The notes: generated from the sequence alone by a model not told the origin. Shown: positions 1 through 9,041, counted from the first letter of the stretch. The stretch: DNA of 45,811 nucleotides from Desulfobacteraceae bacterium (GCA_011389735.1 JAABTS010000027.1:1-45811); one strand, 5' to 3'. Numbers and translations are program-made.

Positions 1-118
1 GCGGGTCTCTTGCTCTGAGCGGGTTTGTAACCCGCGACTTACGAAGCGCGGTCTCCGGCTTTAGCGCTCCAGAGCAACCCGAGAAATTATGGCCGAAATT
101 ATAAACCAAGCCCGGCTG
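1..118. repeat. Dispersed palindromic element B, copy 1
   Basis: Contains the perfect-looking palindrome GCGGGTTTGTAACCCGC, followed by a tail (from CTTACGAAGCG to GGCCGAAATTA) that recurs nearly word for word at about 33782-33870. The palindrome also recurs near 16255, 18520 and 43424. It is noncoding. The left end is cut by the window edge. Confidence 0.75.
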
Positions 119-313
119 TTTAAACAGGCAAGGATGCCTGTTCTACGGGGTTAAAGCCGGCTGAATGGTATGCATTCACTGGCATTGATTTTAGTACTAT
201 CAAAAGAGCATCAAAACGGGAACTTTAAGGGGATTTGGTTTTGTTAAATGGCTTGTTACGGCGCACTCGCCGCCTGATAGGCGGCGTCGCCGGCATGGGT
301 GCGTTTGCTTTGG
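119..313. other. Intergenic stretch with two hairpins
   Basis: No gene is visible here. AACAGGCA-AGGA-TGCCTGTT (123-142) and CGCCGCCT-GAT-AGGCGGCG (268-286) are perfect inverted repeats able to form hairpins. Neither is followed by a clear T-tract on either strand, so they are better read as repeat debris than as terminators. Confidence 0.5.
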
Positions 314-418
314 TATAGCCTTTCAGATATTAAATTTCAGTGCGTTATCGGTCGGAGAGATACGACTTGTATTATTTCCTTACTCTATGCTTCTGAAATG
401 TAATCTCTGAAAACCTAT
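314..418. repeat. Dispersed palindromic element A, copy 1
   Basis: An imperfect inverted repeat of about 105 bp. It starts TATAGCCTTTCAGATATTAA and ends in the near-complement CTCTGAAAACCTAT. It lies four bases beyond the stop codon of the DHH gene. The same layout recurs about a dozen times in the window, always between genes. Confidence 0.7.
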
Positions 419-421
419 GGA

Positions 422-1366
422 TTAATTTTCGGATTTCAGCCGGTATAGAATTTCGCCGAGAATACGATCGGCGTCTTCTTCGGAAACCTGGCAGGTTCCG
501 ACGCGTTCATGGCCGCCGCCTCCGTATTCGAGCATCAGCGAGCCGATATTGGTTTTGCATGTGCGGTTGACGATATTGTGGCCGGCGGTGATGAAAATGT
601 TATCGTTCTTTTTGCTCCGGAACACTCGGACGGATACGTTCTGTTCGGGAAACATGGCGTGGCTGATGAACCGGTTTCCGCTGTAGAGGGGGTCGGCTTT
701 TCTAAGATCGGTGACGAGGACGTTTTTTTCCACCCGCGTATGTGTTTTCAGCATTTCGCGGTATTTTTCAGCTTGATCGAAGTATTTTTCCACCCGTTCC
801 TTTACATCGCCGATTTCCATGATTTCATCGATGGAAAGGGTTCTACAATATCCGATCATATCGATCATCAACTGTTCGTGGCTGATTCTGAACTGGTGGA
901 TATGCAGGCCGGTGCGGGCGTCCATGATAAACGACAGCAGAGTCCAGCCGGTCGGATTAAGAATTTCATCGACCGTAAAATCGGCCATGTCGCTTTTATC
1001 GACCGCCTCCATGAGCCCGCTTTCGTCAAATTTAGCGAATTCCTGAGCGCCGCCGTAGTAATCATATATCACCCTGGCGCAGCTCGGCGCATACTTTGAA
1101 ACACCGTTGAAAATACGCGGCGCAGACCCTATTTTAAAATCGCCGTTTAAATTGAGACGCTCCATTTCGCTTGAATGATGGTCAAACCATAATCCGCATC
1201 CATGGGCATAAGGGACGTTCGCCATAACATCCGTTTTTTCGACTTCGATTTTTCCGTCCTGAACTTCTTTGGGGTGAACAAATTTATATGTGCTGACAAT
1301 CCCTAATTCTTCAAGCAACGCGGCGCAGGCTAAACCGTCAAAATCGGCTCTGGTAATCAATCGCAT
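422..1366 (-). CDS. DHH-family phosphoesterase
   Basis: This 314-residue protein carries the hallmarks of the DHH superfamily, whose members hydrolyse phosphodiester or phosphoanhydride bonds (oligoribonucleases/pAp phosphatases, c-di-AMP phosphodiesterases, exopolyphosphatases). The N-terminal RADFDG motif (D8, D10) and FDHHSS (D62-H63-H64) supply metal ligands. A C-terminal DHHA1-type GGGGHE motif lies near residue 283. There is no signal peptide, so it should be cytoplasmic. The start has a strong ribosome site, AAGGAGG, seven bases upstream. It stands alone between two copies of repeat A, so its substrate cannot be read from context. The fold is secure; the exact substrate is not. Confidence 0.88.
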   Translation of the reverse strand: MRLITRADFDGLACAALLEELGIVSTYKFVHPKEVQDGKIEVEKTDVMANVPYAHGCGLWFDHHSSEMERLNLNGDFKIGSAPRIFNGVSKYAPSCARVIYDYYGGAQEFAKFDESGLMEAVDKSDMADFTVDEILNPTGWTLLSFIMDARTGLHIHQFRISHEQLMIDMIGYCRTLSIDEIMEIGDVKERVEKYFDQAEKYREMLKTHTRVEKNVLVTDLRKADPLYSGNRFISHAMFPEQNVSVRVFRSKKNDNIFITAGHNIVNRTCKTNIGSLMLEYGGGGHERVGTCQVSEEDADRILGEILYRLKSEN

Positions 1367-1437
1367 TCGATCCTCCTTAGCTTTTAGGGTTTCAATGATT
1401 TCGTTTCACAGGCCGACAGGGAAGAAAGTACGCCCTG

Positions 1438-1552
1438 ATATAGCCTTTCAGATATTGAATTTCAGTGCGTTACCGGTCAAAAAGCGATACGAATTGGACT
1501 TGCATGATCTCCTCACTTTATACTTCTGAAATATGATATCTGAAAACCTATG
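1438..1552. repeat. Dispersed palindromic element A, copy 2
   Basis: The same architecture as the copy at 314-418 in the same orientation (TATAGCCTTTCAGATATTGA ... ATATCTGAAAACCTATG). The middle has diverged. The two copies bracket the DHH gene. Confidence 0.7.
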
Positions 1553-1632
1553 TATCGATGACTGAAAAACAATCAGGTTTATCTTCGGAGAGTATTGAAT
1601 TGCATACATTTTCATTTCAATTATTCCGAATA

Positions 1633-2667
1633 TTATTCATTGCCATAATCGCCTTTAAAATACAACACTTTTCCAGGGTATATGGATCGATAGTCAATGC
1701 CCTGTCGTTCAGCTTCCTGTCTCCAGGCGGTTTTTGAACCGGTTCCTATAATTTTTTTGCAGATTTGAGAAAACGTGTCGCCGGATTTGACTTTGTATGC
1801 GATCCGTCCGTCGGGCAATTCCATGCTGTTTCCGTTTTCGAGCGCCTTCAGCCGTTCCGAAACGCTTTTTTCGGCCTTTGCCAGGGTCATTTGATCTTTT
1901 TTGGATTCTGAATCCGGTTCCGCTGCTGTGATAGGCCCGGTTTCCATAGGGTTGGATTCGAGGGTTTGGTCCTGGGGTTCAGCGGATTCAACAGGATCGG
2001 TAACAGGTTGGGCGTCGAGAATTTCGCCTGTTTCAACACCTTCGCTTTCGGTCGATTCATCCATGCCGCCGGGCGGCGTTTGGTCATCGAACGATCCGTC
2101 AATGGGCGCTTCGGCCATATCCGACGCCGTATCATCGAATTCTTGTTCATCTATCGGAAGTTCATCCGCCTCTGTTTCCGATAACGCCATTGGATCGTCC
2201 TTATCCGCTGTATCCGGTTCCGCGTAATTGTCGTCCAATCCGTCGGCTTCATTTATATCCGCAAGCCTTTCGGTTGGTTCCTCGCCAGCAAATTCGTCCG
2301 GCGGTTCTGGAATTTGAATGTCTTCGGTCATTTCGTCATCGGCCTGAGCCAGGGTGAGTGGCGGTTTTGGTTCAACGTCCGGCGCGTTTTCTGAGGCTGG
2401 CTGATTTTTCGGTTCGTCCGGCTGTTTGGCGTCGGATGTCTCCAAAGGAGCCGGTTCGGCGGCGATTGTTACAGGCGGCTTTGTATCGGCGGGTTTGGTT
2501 TTAATATCTGGTTGCGGTTTTGTGGATGGTTCAGGTTTTGCCTGCTTTTCGGCGATGTACGATCCGGCCATATCGCCGACCACGGGGCCCAGTGAAACTC
2601 CGGCGGCGGCCATCGCCACGGAAAACACAATGAAAGTGATCAATGCAATTACGACATCTTTGTTCAT
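1633..2667 (-). CDS. Membrane-anchored acidic protein with C-terminal LysM domain
   Basis: 344 residues. A single hydrophobic segment (about 7-29) probably anchors it in the inner membrane. Then follows a long, strongly acidic, proline-rich low-complexity linker (about 38-265), rich in Glu, Asp, Pro and Thr. The last 55 residues form a LysM-like module (YKVKSGDTFSQI ... IYPGKVLYF), a fold that binds peptidoglycan in other proteins. The likely role is a cell-wall-spanning tether or a peptidoglycan-associated factor; no catalytic domain is visible. The start is backed by GAGGAGG upstream. The linker composition makes homology calls in that part unreliable. The architecture resembles FimV/TonB-like linkers without matching either clearly. 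Confidence 0.75.
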   Translation of the reverse strand: MNKDVVIALITFIVFSVAMAAAGVSLGPVVGDMAGSYIAEKQAKPEPSTKPQPDIKTKPADTKPPVTIAAEPAPLETSDAKQPDEPKNQPASENAPDVEPKPPLTLAQADDEMTEDIQIPEPPDEFAGEEPTERLADINEADGLDDNYAEPDTADKDDPMALSETEADELPIDEQEFDDTASDMAEAPIDGSFDDQTPPGGMDESTESEGVETGEILDAQPVTDPVESAEPQDQTLESNPMETGPITAAEPDSESKKDQMTLAKAEKSVSERLKALENGNSMELPDGRIAYKVKSGDTFSQICKKIIGTGSKTAWRQEAERQGIDYRSIYPGKVLYFKGDYGNE

Positions 2668-2784
2668 AAACTCCTCCTCGTATGTTTTTAACGCCGCACC
2701 TTTTGGACGCAGCTTCCCTTTAACATGCGGTACGCAAATATAATCCTGAAACGGGGTTTTGTCATTCTTAAAATCATATTGTTT

Positions 2785-4953
2785 TCAATCGTTCAGTTCG
2801 TCGATAAAATGCCCGATCGTCCGGTGTACTTTTTCAGAACCTTTGCCCAGCAGGATACCGTGCCGGTCAAAATTGAACAGCACGTAACGTTTGTCTTCCG
2901 AACCTAAAAGTTCGAAAATACGACGCGAACCGACCGGATTGACCACGGGGTCCTTGTAAGATTGCGCCACCAGCGCCGGAAAATGAATTTCAGGAAGCTT
3001 GTTTTCCACGTCGTCCATCAGCAGTTCAATTTCCCGGACCCCGGAAATCGGGTTTCTGAAATAATTAATATGAGGGTTTTCAGGTGTATTTTCAATAAAT
3101 TCTTTGGTTGCCCGGTCGATTTTTACCATATGCATAAAGCGGTTCCAGGCGTCGACCGCGCCCGCGAACCGGGATGATACGTCCTGGAGCCGAAGGGGCG
3201 GGCAAATGGCGAACACGCCTTTGAGGTAAGAAAGACGGGATGCGAGTTCCAGAGACAGGGCGGCGCCGGTTGAAAAACCTCCGACTACCACCCGGCTGCA
3301 AACGCTCCGGATAATGGCGTAGCCCTGATCGACCGATTTAATCCAGTCCCAATATGTCCGCCCCGCGAGATCCTCAGGAGAGGTGCCGTGTCCTTTGAGA
3401 CGGGGTGCGTAAACCCAGTAGCCTTTCTGGTTCAGGTAATGGGCCAGGCTTGCAATTTCAGGAGGCGCGGCCATGTATCCGTGAATCAGCAGCACACCGG
3501 TTTGTTTTCTCCGGCTCCGGAGCAAAAAGGGTGTTCCGATGCTTTTTCCCTTGCTTTCACCTTCTATATAATATGTCGTATAATCCGTTTCGAATTCTTC
3601 AACGGTCTTTTCCATAAGACGGTTTCGAATTCGGAGGCGTCCCATATAATTGGGCAGCCAGGCGATACGCTTGATGATGTTTTGGAGACAGGTCAAAGGC
3701 TCCACTTCGTTGGCGATCACCGATAGCGGATTTTCGATCCGCACTTGATGGAAATCGGACACCGTGGCGAATTTGGAATTGTCTTTGATCAGTGTCGAAC
3801 CATCCTGAACAACAATTCCCTTGTCAATGGCGAGCCTGATAAAATCCCGGAATTTTCGATACCGGTCGTCGGTAAGCAGGCTGACCTGATCCTCGTTCAA
3901 CGAAGAATGAAAACACCCGCATACGTTATCGAAATTTCTCGTGGCCACAAGATACGCCTTGTTTTTGAGATCCTGGATTTCTATGGTTTTTCCGGGAATA
4001 TATTTTAAAAGCGATGAGAAAATATGGTCGTGATTCACTGTGGTCATTTGATAGATCGATTCCATATACCGTTCCATGATTTCAACGGCGATTTCTCTCA
4101 TGACGCTGCGGGAGGCGATGGGATCATCGAAATCGAAGCGGCGGCGGGTCGAAATGTCGTTGAAAATTACATTTTTTTCCATGAATGCGGATACTTTCAG
4201 CGCTGTTCCGAATCTAATGTCGATATCGACGCCGGCCAGAAGCATGGTTCCTTCGGTCATCAGTTCTTCCATCATTCTTTCGGAAGGAGCTTCGATGAAC
4301 CGGGCGGCCAGTTCGCTCAGGATATTTTCCCTAGCCCGGATCGGATAATAGGTGATGTTGACCGGAACGATACAGGTGCTTTTGCCGCTGACCGCATCGA
4401 CGGATTCGATCCCGTACATGTCCATCAAGCGTTTGGATTCGGTTTCGACTTCGTGGGCGGTGCTCTGAATGCGTTGGCGGTAGAATTCCGTACGAAGCGC
4501 CAGGGTCGCGGCTCCTGTGTGCGGCCTGTGTGCGCCTTCTCCGGACGACACCATGAACCGGCCTCGTTCGAAGATTTTTTTGTTTTTTACCATGCGGCCT
4601 TCGGGAAAAATGATCCAGTTGGCTTCGCCTGTCAAAAGTGATTTGACTATCAGCCGGTCCCTGTGAGGATCCCGCGTGGACACCACGCCGATCCGATCGA
4701 ATATCGACGCCAGCCCGCCCTTGAACAATGTGTAATCCGCCAGCGACCAGACCGGAATGTTCGTCAGCCTGAAAATATGGTAAGGCATGATCATGGTTTC
4801 AAGCCGGGTGAAATGGTTGATGACAAAAATCGTGGGGCCGTCCGGAATATTTTCACGGTTATGGATTTGGATTCGAGCCCTTGAAAGCCCCGAAACCATC
4901 TTGATGGCCCATCCGGTCGTCAGATATGCGAATCGGTTTAGCATTTCAAACAC
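2785..4953 (-). CDS. PlsC-like acyltransferase fused to alpha/beta hydrolase
   Basis: A 722-residue fusion. The N-terminal third resembles lysophosphatidic acid acyltransferases: NHFTRLE at 46-52 (H47, with Glu at the place where HX4D has Asp) and FPEGR at 116-120. The last 240 residues are an alpha/beta hydrolase of the monoacylglycerol-lipase/carboxylesterase type: oxyanion region LLIHGY (488-493), nucleophile elbow GFSTG with Ser561, then Asp668 (YKDPVV) and His698 (DRHG) as a plausible triad. The middle (about 280-470) is not recognised. One chain could thus both acylate and de-acylate lipid. It follows the Mla lipid-transport operon on the same strand, 280 bp downstream, which fits a membrane-lipid role. 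The start has AAAAGGTG upstream. Confidence 0.82.
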   Translation of the reverse strand: MFEMLNRFAYLTTGWAIKMVSGLSRARIQIHNRENIPDGPTIFVINHFTRLETMIMPYHIFRLTNIPVWSLADYTLFKGGLASIFDRIGVVSTRDPHRDRLIVKSLLTGEANWIIFPEGRMVKNKKIFERGRFMVSSGEGAHRPHTGAATLALRTEFYRQRIQSTAHEVETESKRLMDMYGIESVDAVSGKSTCIVPVNITYYPIRARENILSELAARFIEAPSERMMEELMTEGTMLLAGVDIDIRFGTALKVSAFMEKNVIFNDISTRRRFDFDDPIASRSVMREIAVEIMERYMESIYQMTTVNHDHIFSSLLKYIPGKTIEIQDLKNKAYLVATRNFDNVCGCFHSSLNEDQVSLLTDDRYRKFRDFIRLAIDKGIVVQDGSTLIKDNSKFATVSDFHQVRIENPLSVIANEVEPLTCLQNIIKRIAWLPNYMGRLRIRNRLMEKTVEEFETDYTTYYIEGESKGKSIGTPFLLRSRRKQTGVLLIHGYMAAPPEIASLAHYLNQKGYWVYAPRLKGHGTSPEDLAGRTYWDWIKSVDQGYAIIRSVCSRVVVGGFSTGAALSLELASRLSYLKGVFAICPPLRLQDVSSRFAGAVDAWNRFMHMVKIDRATKEFIENTPENPHINYFRNPISGVREIELLMDDVENKLPEIHFPALVAQSYKDPVVNPVGSRRIFELLGSEDKRYVLFNFDRHGILLGKGSEKVHRTIGHFIDELND

Positions 4954-4978
4954 CTTTTTCGTTTATCACGATTGATTC

Positions 4979-5084
4979 TACAGATTTTCAGAAATTAAAT
5001 TTCACAAGGCGGAAGGCCCGGGATCATACTATTCCCGTATTCCGGGCCGGCGGCACAGTGATATTGAATTTCCGGAAGGCTATA
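4979..5084. repeat. Dispersed palindromic element A, copy 3
   Basis: Arms read CAGATTTTCAGAAATTAAAT and ATTGAATTTCCGGAAGGCTA. They enclose a second GC-rich palindrome, GGCCCGGGAT ... ATTCCGGGCC. It fills most of the gap between the Mla lipoprotein gene and the acyltransferase fusion, transcribed in the same direction. Confidence 0.75.
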
Positions 5085-5170
5085 AGGGAAGTCACAGAAA
5101 ATAAGCTTCCCATCTTGCTTGCCTTTTGGCGCAATATTGGGTAGTTTATTTCCAGCACCTCCCCTAATGA

Positions 5171-5218
5171 GTTACATTTTTGTAACCTGTATAGTTTTCA
5201 AAACGCCGTTTTTTCGGC
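5171..5218 (-). terminator. Possible terminator after the Mla operon
   Basis: Just past the lipoprotein stop codon, read on the minus strand, GCCG-AAAAAA-CGGC is followed by GTTTTG, and then the perfect hairpin GTTACA-AAAA-TGTAAC. The first stem is only 4 bp, so the call is weak. Confidence 0.3.
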
Positions 5219-5233
5219 TAAAAACGGTTCCGG

Positions 5234-5881
5234 TTATTTCGATTCACGGTAAAAACGGCTCAAGGCCCCGTAAATATCGAGCAGCATGTTCACCGACACC
5301 GTGGACACCGCTTTGCTCATGGCTTCAGCCAGCGCCAGAGGGGTTTTTTCCCTGCACGGTTCCCTGGCCGAATATTTTTTTTGAAGCAAAACAGCGTTCT
5401 GTGCTTTCATGGCTTTTTCGTTGATCAGGCTGACGGACACCTGGATCACGGCGTACCAGACATCCGGCGTGTCATCTTCGTGAAACACGTCAACCGACCC
5501 TCGAAGGGAATGGGTGGCCGGCATGGTGCGGTCAAACGCGAAAACCGCCTCGAACAGGGATGCGGCTTCAAGATCCCGTGCAAAAAAGGATGTCGTCATT
5601 TCATTGGGCTTGGCCCACCATCGATGGTATACGTAAGCGTTTTTTTTGAACGGTCCTTCCTGATATACGATTTTTCGAGTGTCATATTCGGGGGCTACGG
5701 AAAACATATCGATTCGCAGAGTCGCCGGGAGCTGTTTGTTGACGTTGACCTCCGGAGGCGCGTATTCCAGGCTGTAATAGTCGACTTTTTGAGCCGGCTG
5801 TTTTACGGTTAAGCAACCGCAGGTCGCCGCTGAAATGAAAAACAGACCTCCGAACAGCATGAATTTCATCATATATTTCAT
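5234..5881 (-). CDS. ABC-type transport auxiliary lipoprotein of an Mla-type system
   Basis: 215 residues with a lipoprotein-type signal: a hydrophobic stretch (7-19) ends in TCGC, giving Cys23 as the likely lipidated residue. After it comes the short YYSLEYAPP motif, typical of the PqiC/auxiliary-lipoprotein family (YYxL). The family partners MCE-protein lipid transporters and is thought to sit in the outer membrane facing the periplasm. The gene starts four bases after the mlaD stop, with AAAGGAA upstream, so it is the last gene of the four-gene operon. An alternative lipidation site at Cys21 is possible. Sequence conservation in this family is low, so the call rests mainly on the signal, the YYxL motif and context. 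Confidence 0.75.
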   Translation of the reverse strand: MKYMMKFMLFGGLFFISAATCGCLTVKQPAQKVDYYSLEYAPPEVNVNKQLPATLRIDMFSVAPEYDTRKIVYQEGPFKKNAYVYHRWWAKPNEMTTSFFARDLEAASLFEAVFAFDRTMPATHSLRGSVDVFHEDDTPDVWYAVIQVSVSLINEKAMKAQNAVLLQKKYSAREPCREKTPLALAEAMSKAVSTVSVNMLLDIYGALSRFYRESK

Positions 5882-5885
5882 GGTT

Positions 5886-6737
5886 TTATTTCCTTTTATC
5901 CAGCATTTTTCTAGAAGGCGGCGGCTCTCCGAACATCAACTGAGACGGCTGGTCCGAAATCAGATCGATAAATGCGTTCAAATTTTCACTGGCCCGTTCC
6001 AGGTTTTGCATGGTGACCATCAGATGGTTTTGAATGCCTGTCAGATTGGCGTTGGATCGCTTTAAAATCCCGACGCCTTCCTGGAGGAAAATGTCTGCAT
6101 TGACAATGGATCGCTTGAGTGATGAAAACACATCGTCCAGCTCGTTTTTGTTTTCGGATATGATGCCGTTGATCATGACCACGGTTTCATTGGCGTTGTC
6201 AAGCGTCCGGTTCAGATTATGGACGCCGATTTTCAATTTTTCGGATATGGTTTCCGTGTCGAATTTGAGAATCAGATTACGCAGATCGGTCATTCCATCC
6301 ATAAACATTTTCATGCCTGAGGGCTTGGATTGAATGACAGGGTAGGGGGGTTCAAAGGAAATTTCCAGATCCCGGATTTTTTCTCCTTCCTCCTTTCTGT
6401 CGATTTCAATGAACATGAGGCCCGTGATGCCGACGCTGGTAAGCTGAGCGACCATGTTATCCTCCAGATCCATGTCTTTTTCCACGGCAATAACCACCTC
6501 GATCATCGCTGAATCCGGAGCCAGTGAGATTCCGTCGACCCGGCCGATGGAAACGCCCCGGAATTTGACCGCCGAATCGATATCCAGCCCTTGAACGGAT
6601 TCATCGAAATATACGACGAATTTTCGCCCCTGGGAAAAATAATTGGATGCTCCGACCCAGATAATGGCCGTGATCGCCATGGCAAGGCCGATAATGACAA
6701 AGAGGCCGACATTGAATTTGGTTTTTTTAGACGCCAT
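5886..6737 (-). CDS. mlaD: MlaD-family (MCE domain) lipid transport protein
   Basis: 283 residues. One N-terminal membrane helix (about 9-31) is followed by a single MCE domain (about 38-116; note FDESVQGLDIDSAVKFRGV and the GRVDGI turn), which forms the hexameric lipid-conducting ring in MlaD proteins. The rest is a long helical, coiled-coil-like tail (about 140-265) with many Asn, Leu and Ile residues. This is typical of the longer MCE proteins that bridge the periplasm. Its start lies inside the 3' end of mlaF (11-bp overlap), pointing to translational coupling. Together with the ATPase, permease and lipoprotein it should move phospholipids between inner and outer membranes; the direction cannot be read from sequence. 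Confidence 0.9.
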   Translation of the reverse strand: MASKKTKFNVGLFVIIGLAMAITAIIWVGASNYFSQGRKFVVYFDESVQGLDIDSAVKFRGVSIGRVDGISLAPDSAMIEVVIAVEKDMDLEDNMVAQLTSVGITGLMFIEIDRKEEGEKIRDLEISFEPPYPVIQSKPSGMKMFMDGMTDLRNLILKFDTETISEKLKIGVHNLNRTLDNANETVVMINGIISENKNELDDVFSSLKRSIVNADIFLQEGVGILKRSNANLTGIQNHLMVTMQNLERASENLNAFIDLISDQPSQLMFGEPPPSRKMLDKRK

Positions 6738-7503
6738 TGGATTTGTTCGCTTTTTCAGGGTTGGGATTGAAAAATCGTTTTACTTTGGGATTATCGCTTT
6801 CGTTCATCAATTTTTGAGGCCGGCCTTCGGCGATAACGCCTTTGGCTTCTTTATCCAGCATGATGACCCGGTGCGCCAATCTGAATATACTGGCCAGTTC
6901 ATGGGTGACAATTACTACTGTGGCGCCCGCGGTTTCATTGATGCTGATAATCAGGTCGTCGATTTCGGCTGATGTGATCGGATCCAATCCGGCCGACGGT
7001 TCATCCAGAAACAGGAATTTGGGATTGAGCGCCATCGCCCTTGCCAGGCCGGCTCGTTTTTTCATGCCGCCGCTGATTTCCGACGGAAAATGGTCTTCAT
7101 AATCGCCCAGCCCAACAGTTTTCAGTTTGATTTTGACAATATCCTTGACCGCTTCGGCGGGTAGTCCGGAATATTCGGTAATGGGCAGGGCTACGTTTTC
7201 ACCTACGGTCATGGAACCCATCAGTGCGCCGCTCTGAAACAAAACGCCGATTTTCCGTCTGACCGAACAAAAGTCCATATCCGCACAGGTGATGATATCC
7301 GTACCGTCCACCAGAATGCTCCCGGATATCGGTTTTTCCAGCCCGATCATATGTCGCAGCAAAGTGCTTTTGCCGCATCCGCTCCCCCCCAGAATGATAA
7401 AGATTTCATGCGGCTTGACGTAAAACCCCACATTTTCAAGAATCATGGAATCCCCGTATCCGGCGGACAGATTTTTAACTTCTATGGCTGTCAAAAGTTC
7501 CAT
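6727..7503 (-). CDS. mlaF: ABC transporter ATP-binding protein, MlaF type
   Basis: 258 residues with a complete nucleotide-binding domain: Walker A GGSGCGKST (39-47), Q-loop Gln90, signature SGGMKKR (144-150), Walker B LFLDEP (164-169) and the H-loop His in IVTHEL (near 198). The SGGMKKR form of the signature and the 'GALMGSMTVGENVALPI' region are characteristic of MlaF/Ttg2A proteins rather than of nutrient importers. It powers the MlaE permease from the cytoplasmic side. It begins 9 bp after mlaE stops and overlaps mlaD. No defect is seen. Confidence 0.93.
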   Translation of the reverse strand: MELLTAIEVKNLSAGYGDSMILENVGFYVKPHEIFIILGGSGCGKSTLLRHMIGLEKPISGSILVDGTDIITCADMDFCSVRRKIGVLFQSGALMGSMTVGENVALPITEYSGLPAEAVKDIVKIKLKTVGLGDYEDHFPSEISGGMKKRAGLARAMALNPKFLFLDEPSAGLDPITSAEIDDLIISINETAGATVVIVTHELASIFRLAHRVIMLDKEAKGVIAEGRPQKLMNESDNPKVKRFFNPNPEKANKSNGV

Positions 7504-7512
7504 TGTTGTCCG

Positions 7513-8673
7513 TTATAAACTCCGAATGACCGCGAACAAGGAATCGAACAAAATAATGAAAAATATGCTTCTGACCACGGCTGATGTAGCGGCGTTTCCG
7601 ACAGCCGCAGCCCCGCCGCTCGCCCGAAACCCCTGCAAACATCCGATCAGCGCGATCAATACGGCGAAAACAGCGCTTTTGCCCGTACCCCAGGCCATTT
7701 CCTTGAGGCTGAGCACCTCAACGGTTTCCCGGATATAGGTGACGGCGCTTAGATCCAGCATCAACACTCCGACCATCAACCCTCCGAAAATCGCGAACAG
7801 GTTCGAAAACAGAGTTAAAATCGGCACCACTATAAATGCGGCGATCAATCGAGGCGCCGCTAAAAACAATGTAGGATCGAATCCCATTGTGGTCAGGGCG
7901 TCGATTTCTTCGTAAATCTTCATGGTTCCGATTTCAGCGGCGTAGGCCGAACCGGAACGGCCGGAAACCACAATGGCGGTCATAATGGGCCCCAGTTCCG
8001 ACACCATGGCGAATCCCACAAGGGACGCCACGTACAAGCCGGCGCCGAATTGACGGAATTGAATCGCCGCCATGAACGCCATGATCGATCCCAGCAGAAA
8101 ACTGATAAGCGCAATGATCGGCAGCGCCGCCACTCCTGTTTTTTCCATATGATCGATAGTGTCCCCGATTCGAAGTTTTTTCGGATTGGCGCCGATCTTT
8201 ACAAACGCCATAACCACCGATCCGATAAAAACCAACAGGAACCCAAGGTGTTTGGTCTCCTCGATGGTTGTTTCTCCAAGCCGGGTTATCAGAGGGCCCA
8301 ATCGCCGTTTTTTTTCAAGAAGTTCAGGCTGTTTGCCGTCGAACACGGGGTCATCGAGCAATTCCCTTCCGTTTTCCGGATACGGTTCGCGGATTTGGAA
8401 CGTATCGCCGACCGTTCCGGTGATTCGCTTGATATGATGAACCGCGGCGGCGCCGTAGTCGTCCATGTAGGTGACTTCGGAAAGATCCACAGCGGCCGTG
8501 CGTGGAGACCGTCCCGAAATTTCGGACGAAATCGAATCGAGCAAATCCCCCGCGGTGTGATTGTCCAGTACGCCCTTGAAACGGATCAACACGCCGTTTT
8601 CGCCGGTTTCCGTTATTGTGTATGAAAACCGTGAATCTGATTCTAAATGCGCTGTTTTAAATTCGTCAGACAT
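7513..8673 (-). CDS. mlaE: MlaE-family permease with N-terminal STAS domain
   Basis: 386 residues. The first 120 form a STAS-like domain (VDLSEVTYMDDYGAAAV near 63-79), a module that in other Mla systems is the separate MlaB protein or is fused to MlaE as here. Residues from about 140 on are the permease, with five or more membrane helices and the family signature around AAEIGTMKIYEEIDALTTMG, the cytoplasmic coupling region that meets MlaF. First gene of the operon mlaE-mlaF-mlaD-lipoprotein. The start is the first Met; no strong ribosome site is visible. A partial copy of repeat A lies just upstream. Confidence 0.92.
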   Translation of the reverse strand: MSDEFKTAHLESDSRFSYTITETGENGVLIRFKGVLDNHTAGDLLDSISSEISGRSPRTAAVDLSEVTYMDDYGAAAVHHIKRITGTVGDTFQIREPYPENGRELLDDPVFDGKQPELLEKKRRLGPLITRLGETTIEETKHLGFLLVFIGSVVMAFVKIGANPKKLRIGDTIDHMEKTGVAALPIIALISFLLGSIMAFMAAIQFRQFGAGLYVASLVGFAMVSELGPIMTAIVVSGRSGSAYAAEIGTMKIYEEIDALTTMGFDPTLFLAAPRLIAAFIVVPILTLFSNLFAIFGGLMVGVLMLDLSAVTYIRETVEVLSLKEMAWGTGKSAVFAVLIALIGCLQGFRASGGAAAVGNAATSAVVRSIFFIILFDSLFAVIRSL

Positions 8674-8701
8674 GTTTGTTATGTTCCCATAAGGCGGCCA
8701 T

Positions 8702-8748
8702 GTCGATATATATCATTTTCCGGAAATTAAATTTCTGAAAATCTGTAT
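8702..8748. repeat. Short form of palindromic element A, copy 4
   Basis: The two arms of repeat A (TCATTTTCCGGAAATTAAAT and TTTCTGAAAATCTGTAT) are joined without the GC-rich middle. It lies between mlaE and the small Cys-rich gene. Confidence 0.5.
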
Positions 8749-8750
8749 CA

Positions 8751-9041
8751 TCATGTGTCCGCCGATTTTGTACAGGATCTTGTTTCCGCGAGAATGTTTC
8801 GCAGTTCGTCTAAAATAGGGCAGTCTTCAAAACATTTTGGAAATTCGTTTCTATCCGGACAGTCCTTGCAAGGGCTTTTTTTCAACGTTCCGATTTCAAA
8901 ATCAAATTTATATTTATAATAGGTCATATCAATTCGTTTACCGTGTACGTTCATATGGGGCGCGGCCATTGATTTTAAAGGGGGCGCGCTTGTAATATCC
9001 ATTTCCATGATTATCATATCATTTTGTTTACAACAAGACAA
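8751..9041 (-). CDS. Small Cys-rich hypothetical protein
   Basis: Not recognised. Up to 96 residues if the TTG at 9041 is used; no Shine-Dalgarno site decides between this and later ATGs (residues 8, 11, 13, 24, 30 or 40). The C-terminal half holds two Cys pairs in a compact pattern, CKDCPDR and CFEDCP, followed by an acidic helix, which suggests a small metal-binding or Fe-S protein. It is on the same strand as the Mla operon and 78 bp upstream of mlaE, but repeat A separates them. It may start at the ATG around 8924 (MTYYKYKF). Real coding is likely because of the patterned Cys residues, but it is not proven. Confidence 0.5.
   Translation of the reverse strand: MSCCKQNDMIIMEMDITSAPPLKSMAAPHMNVHGKRIDMTYYKYKFDFEIGTLKKSPCKDCPDRNEFPKCFEDCPILDELRNILAETRSCTKSADT

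Noticed and set aside
123-142. Intrinsic terminator near the window start
   Set aside because: The hairpin is perfect but no T-tract follows on either strand and no gene end is adjacent.
1901-2743. Open frames on the plus strand opposite the LysM gene
   Set aside because: They come from the biased Glu/Asp/Pro codons of the acidic linker read backwards as Ser-rich frames.
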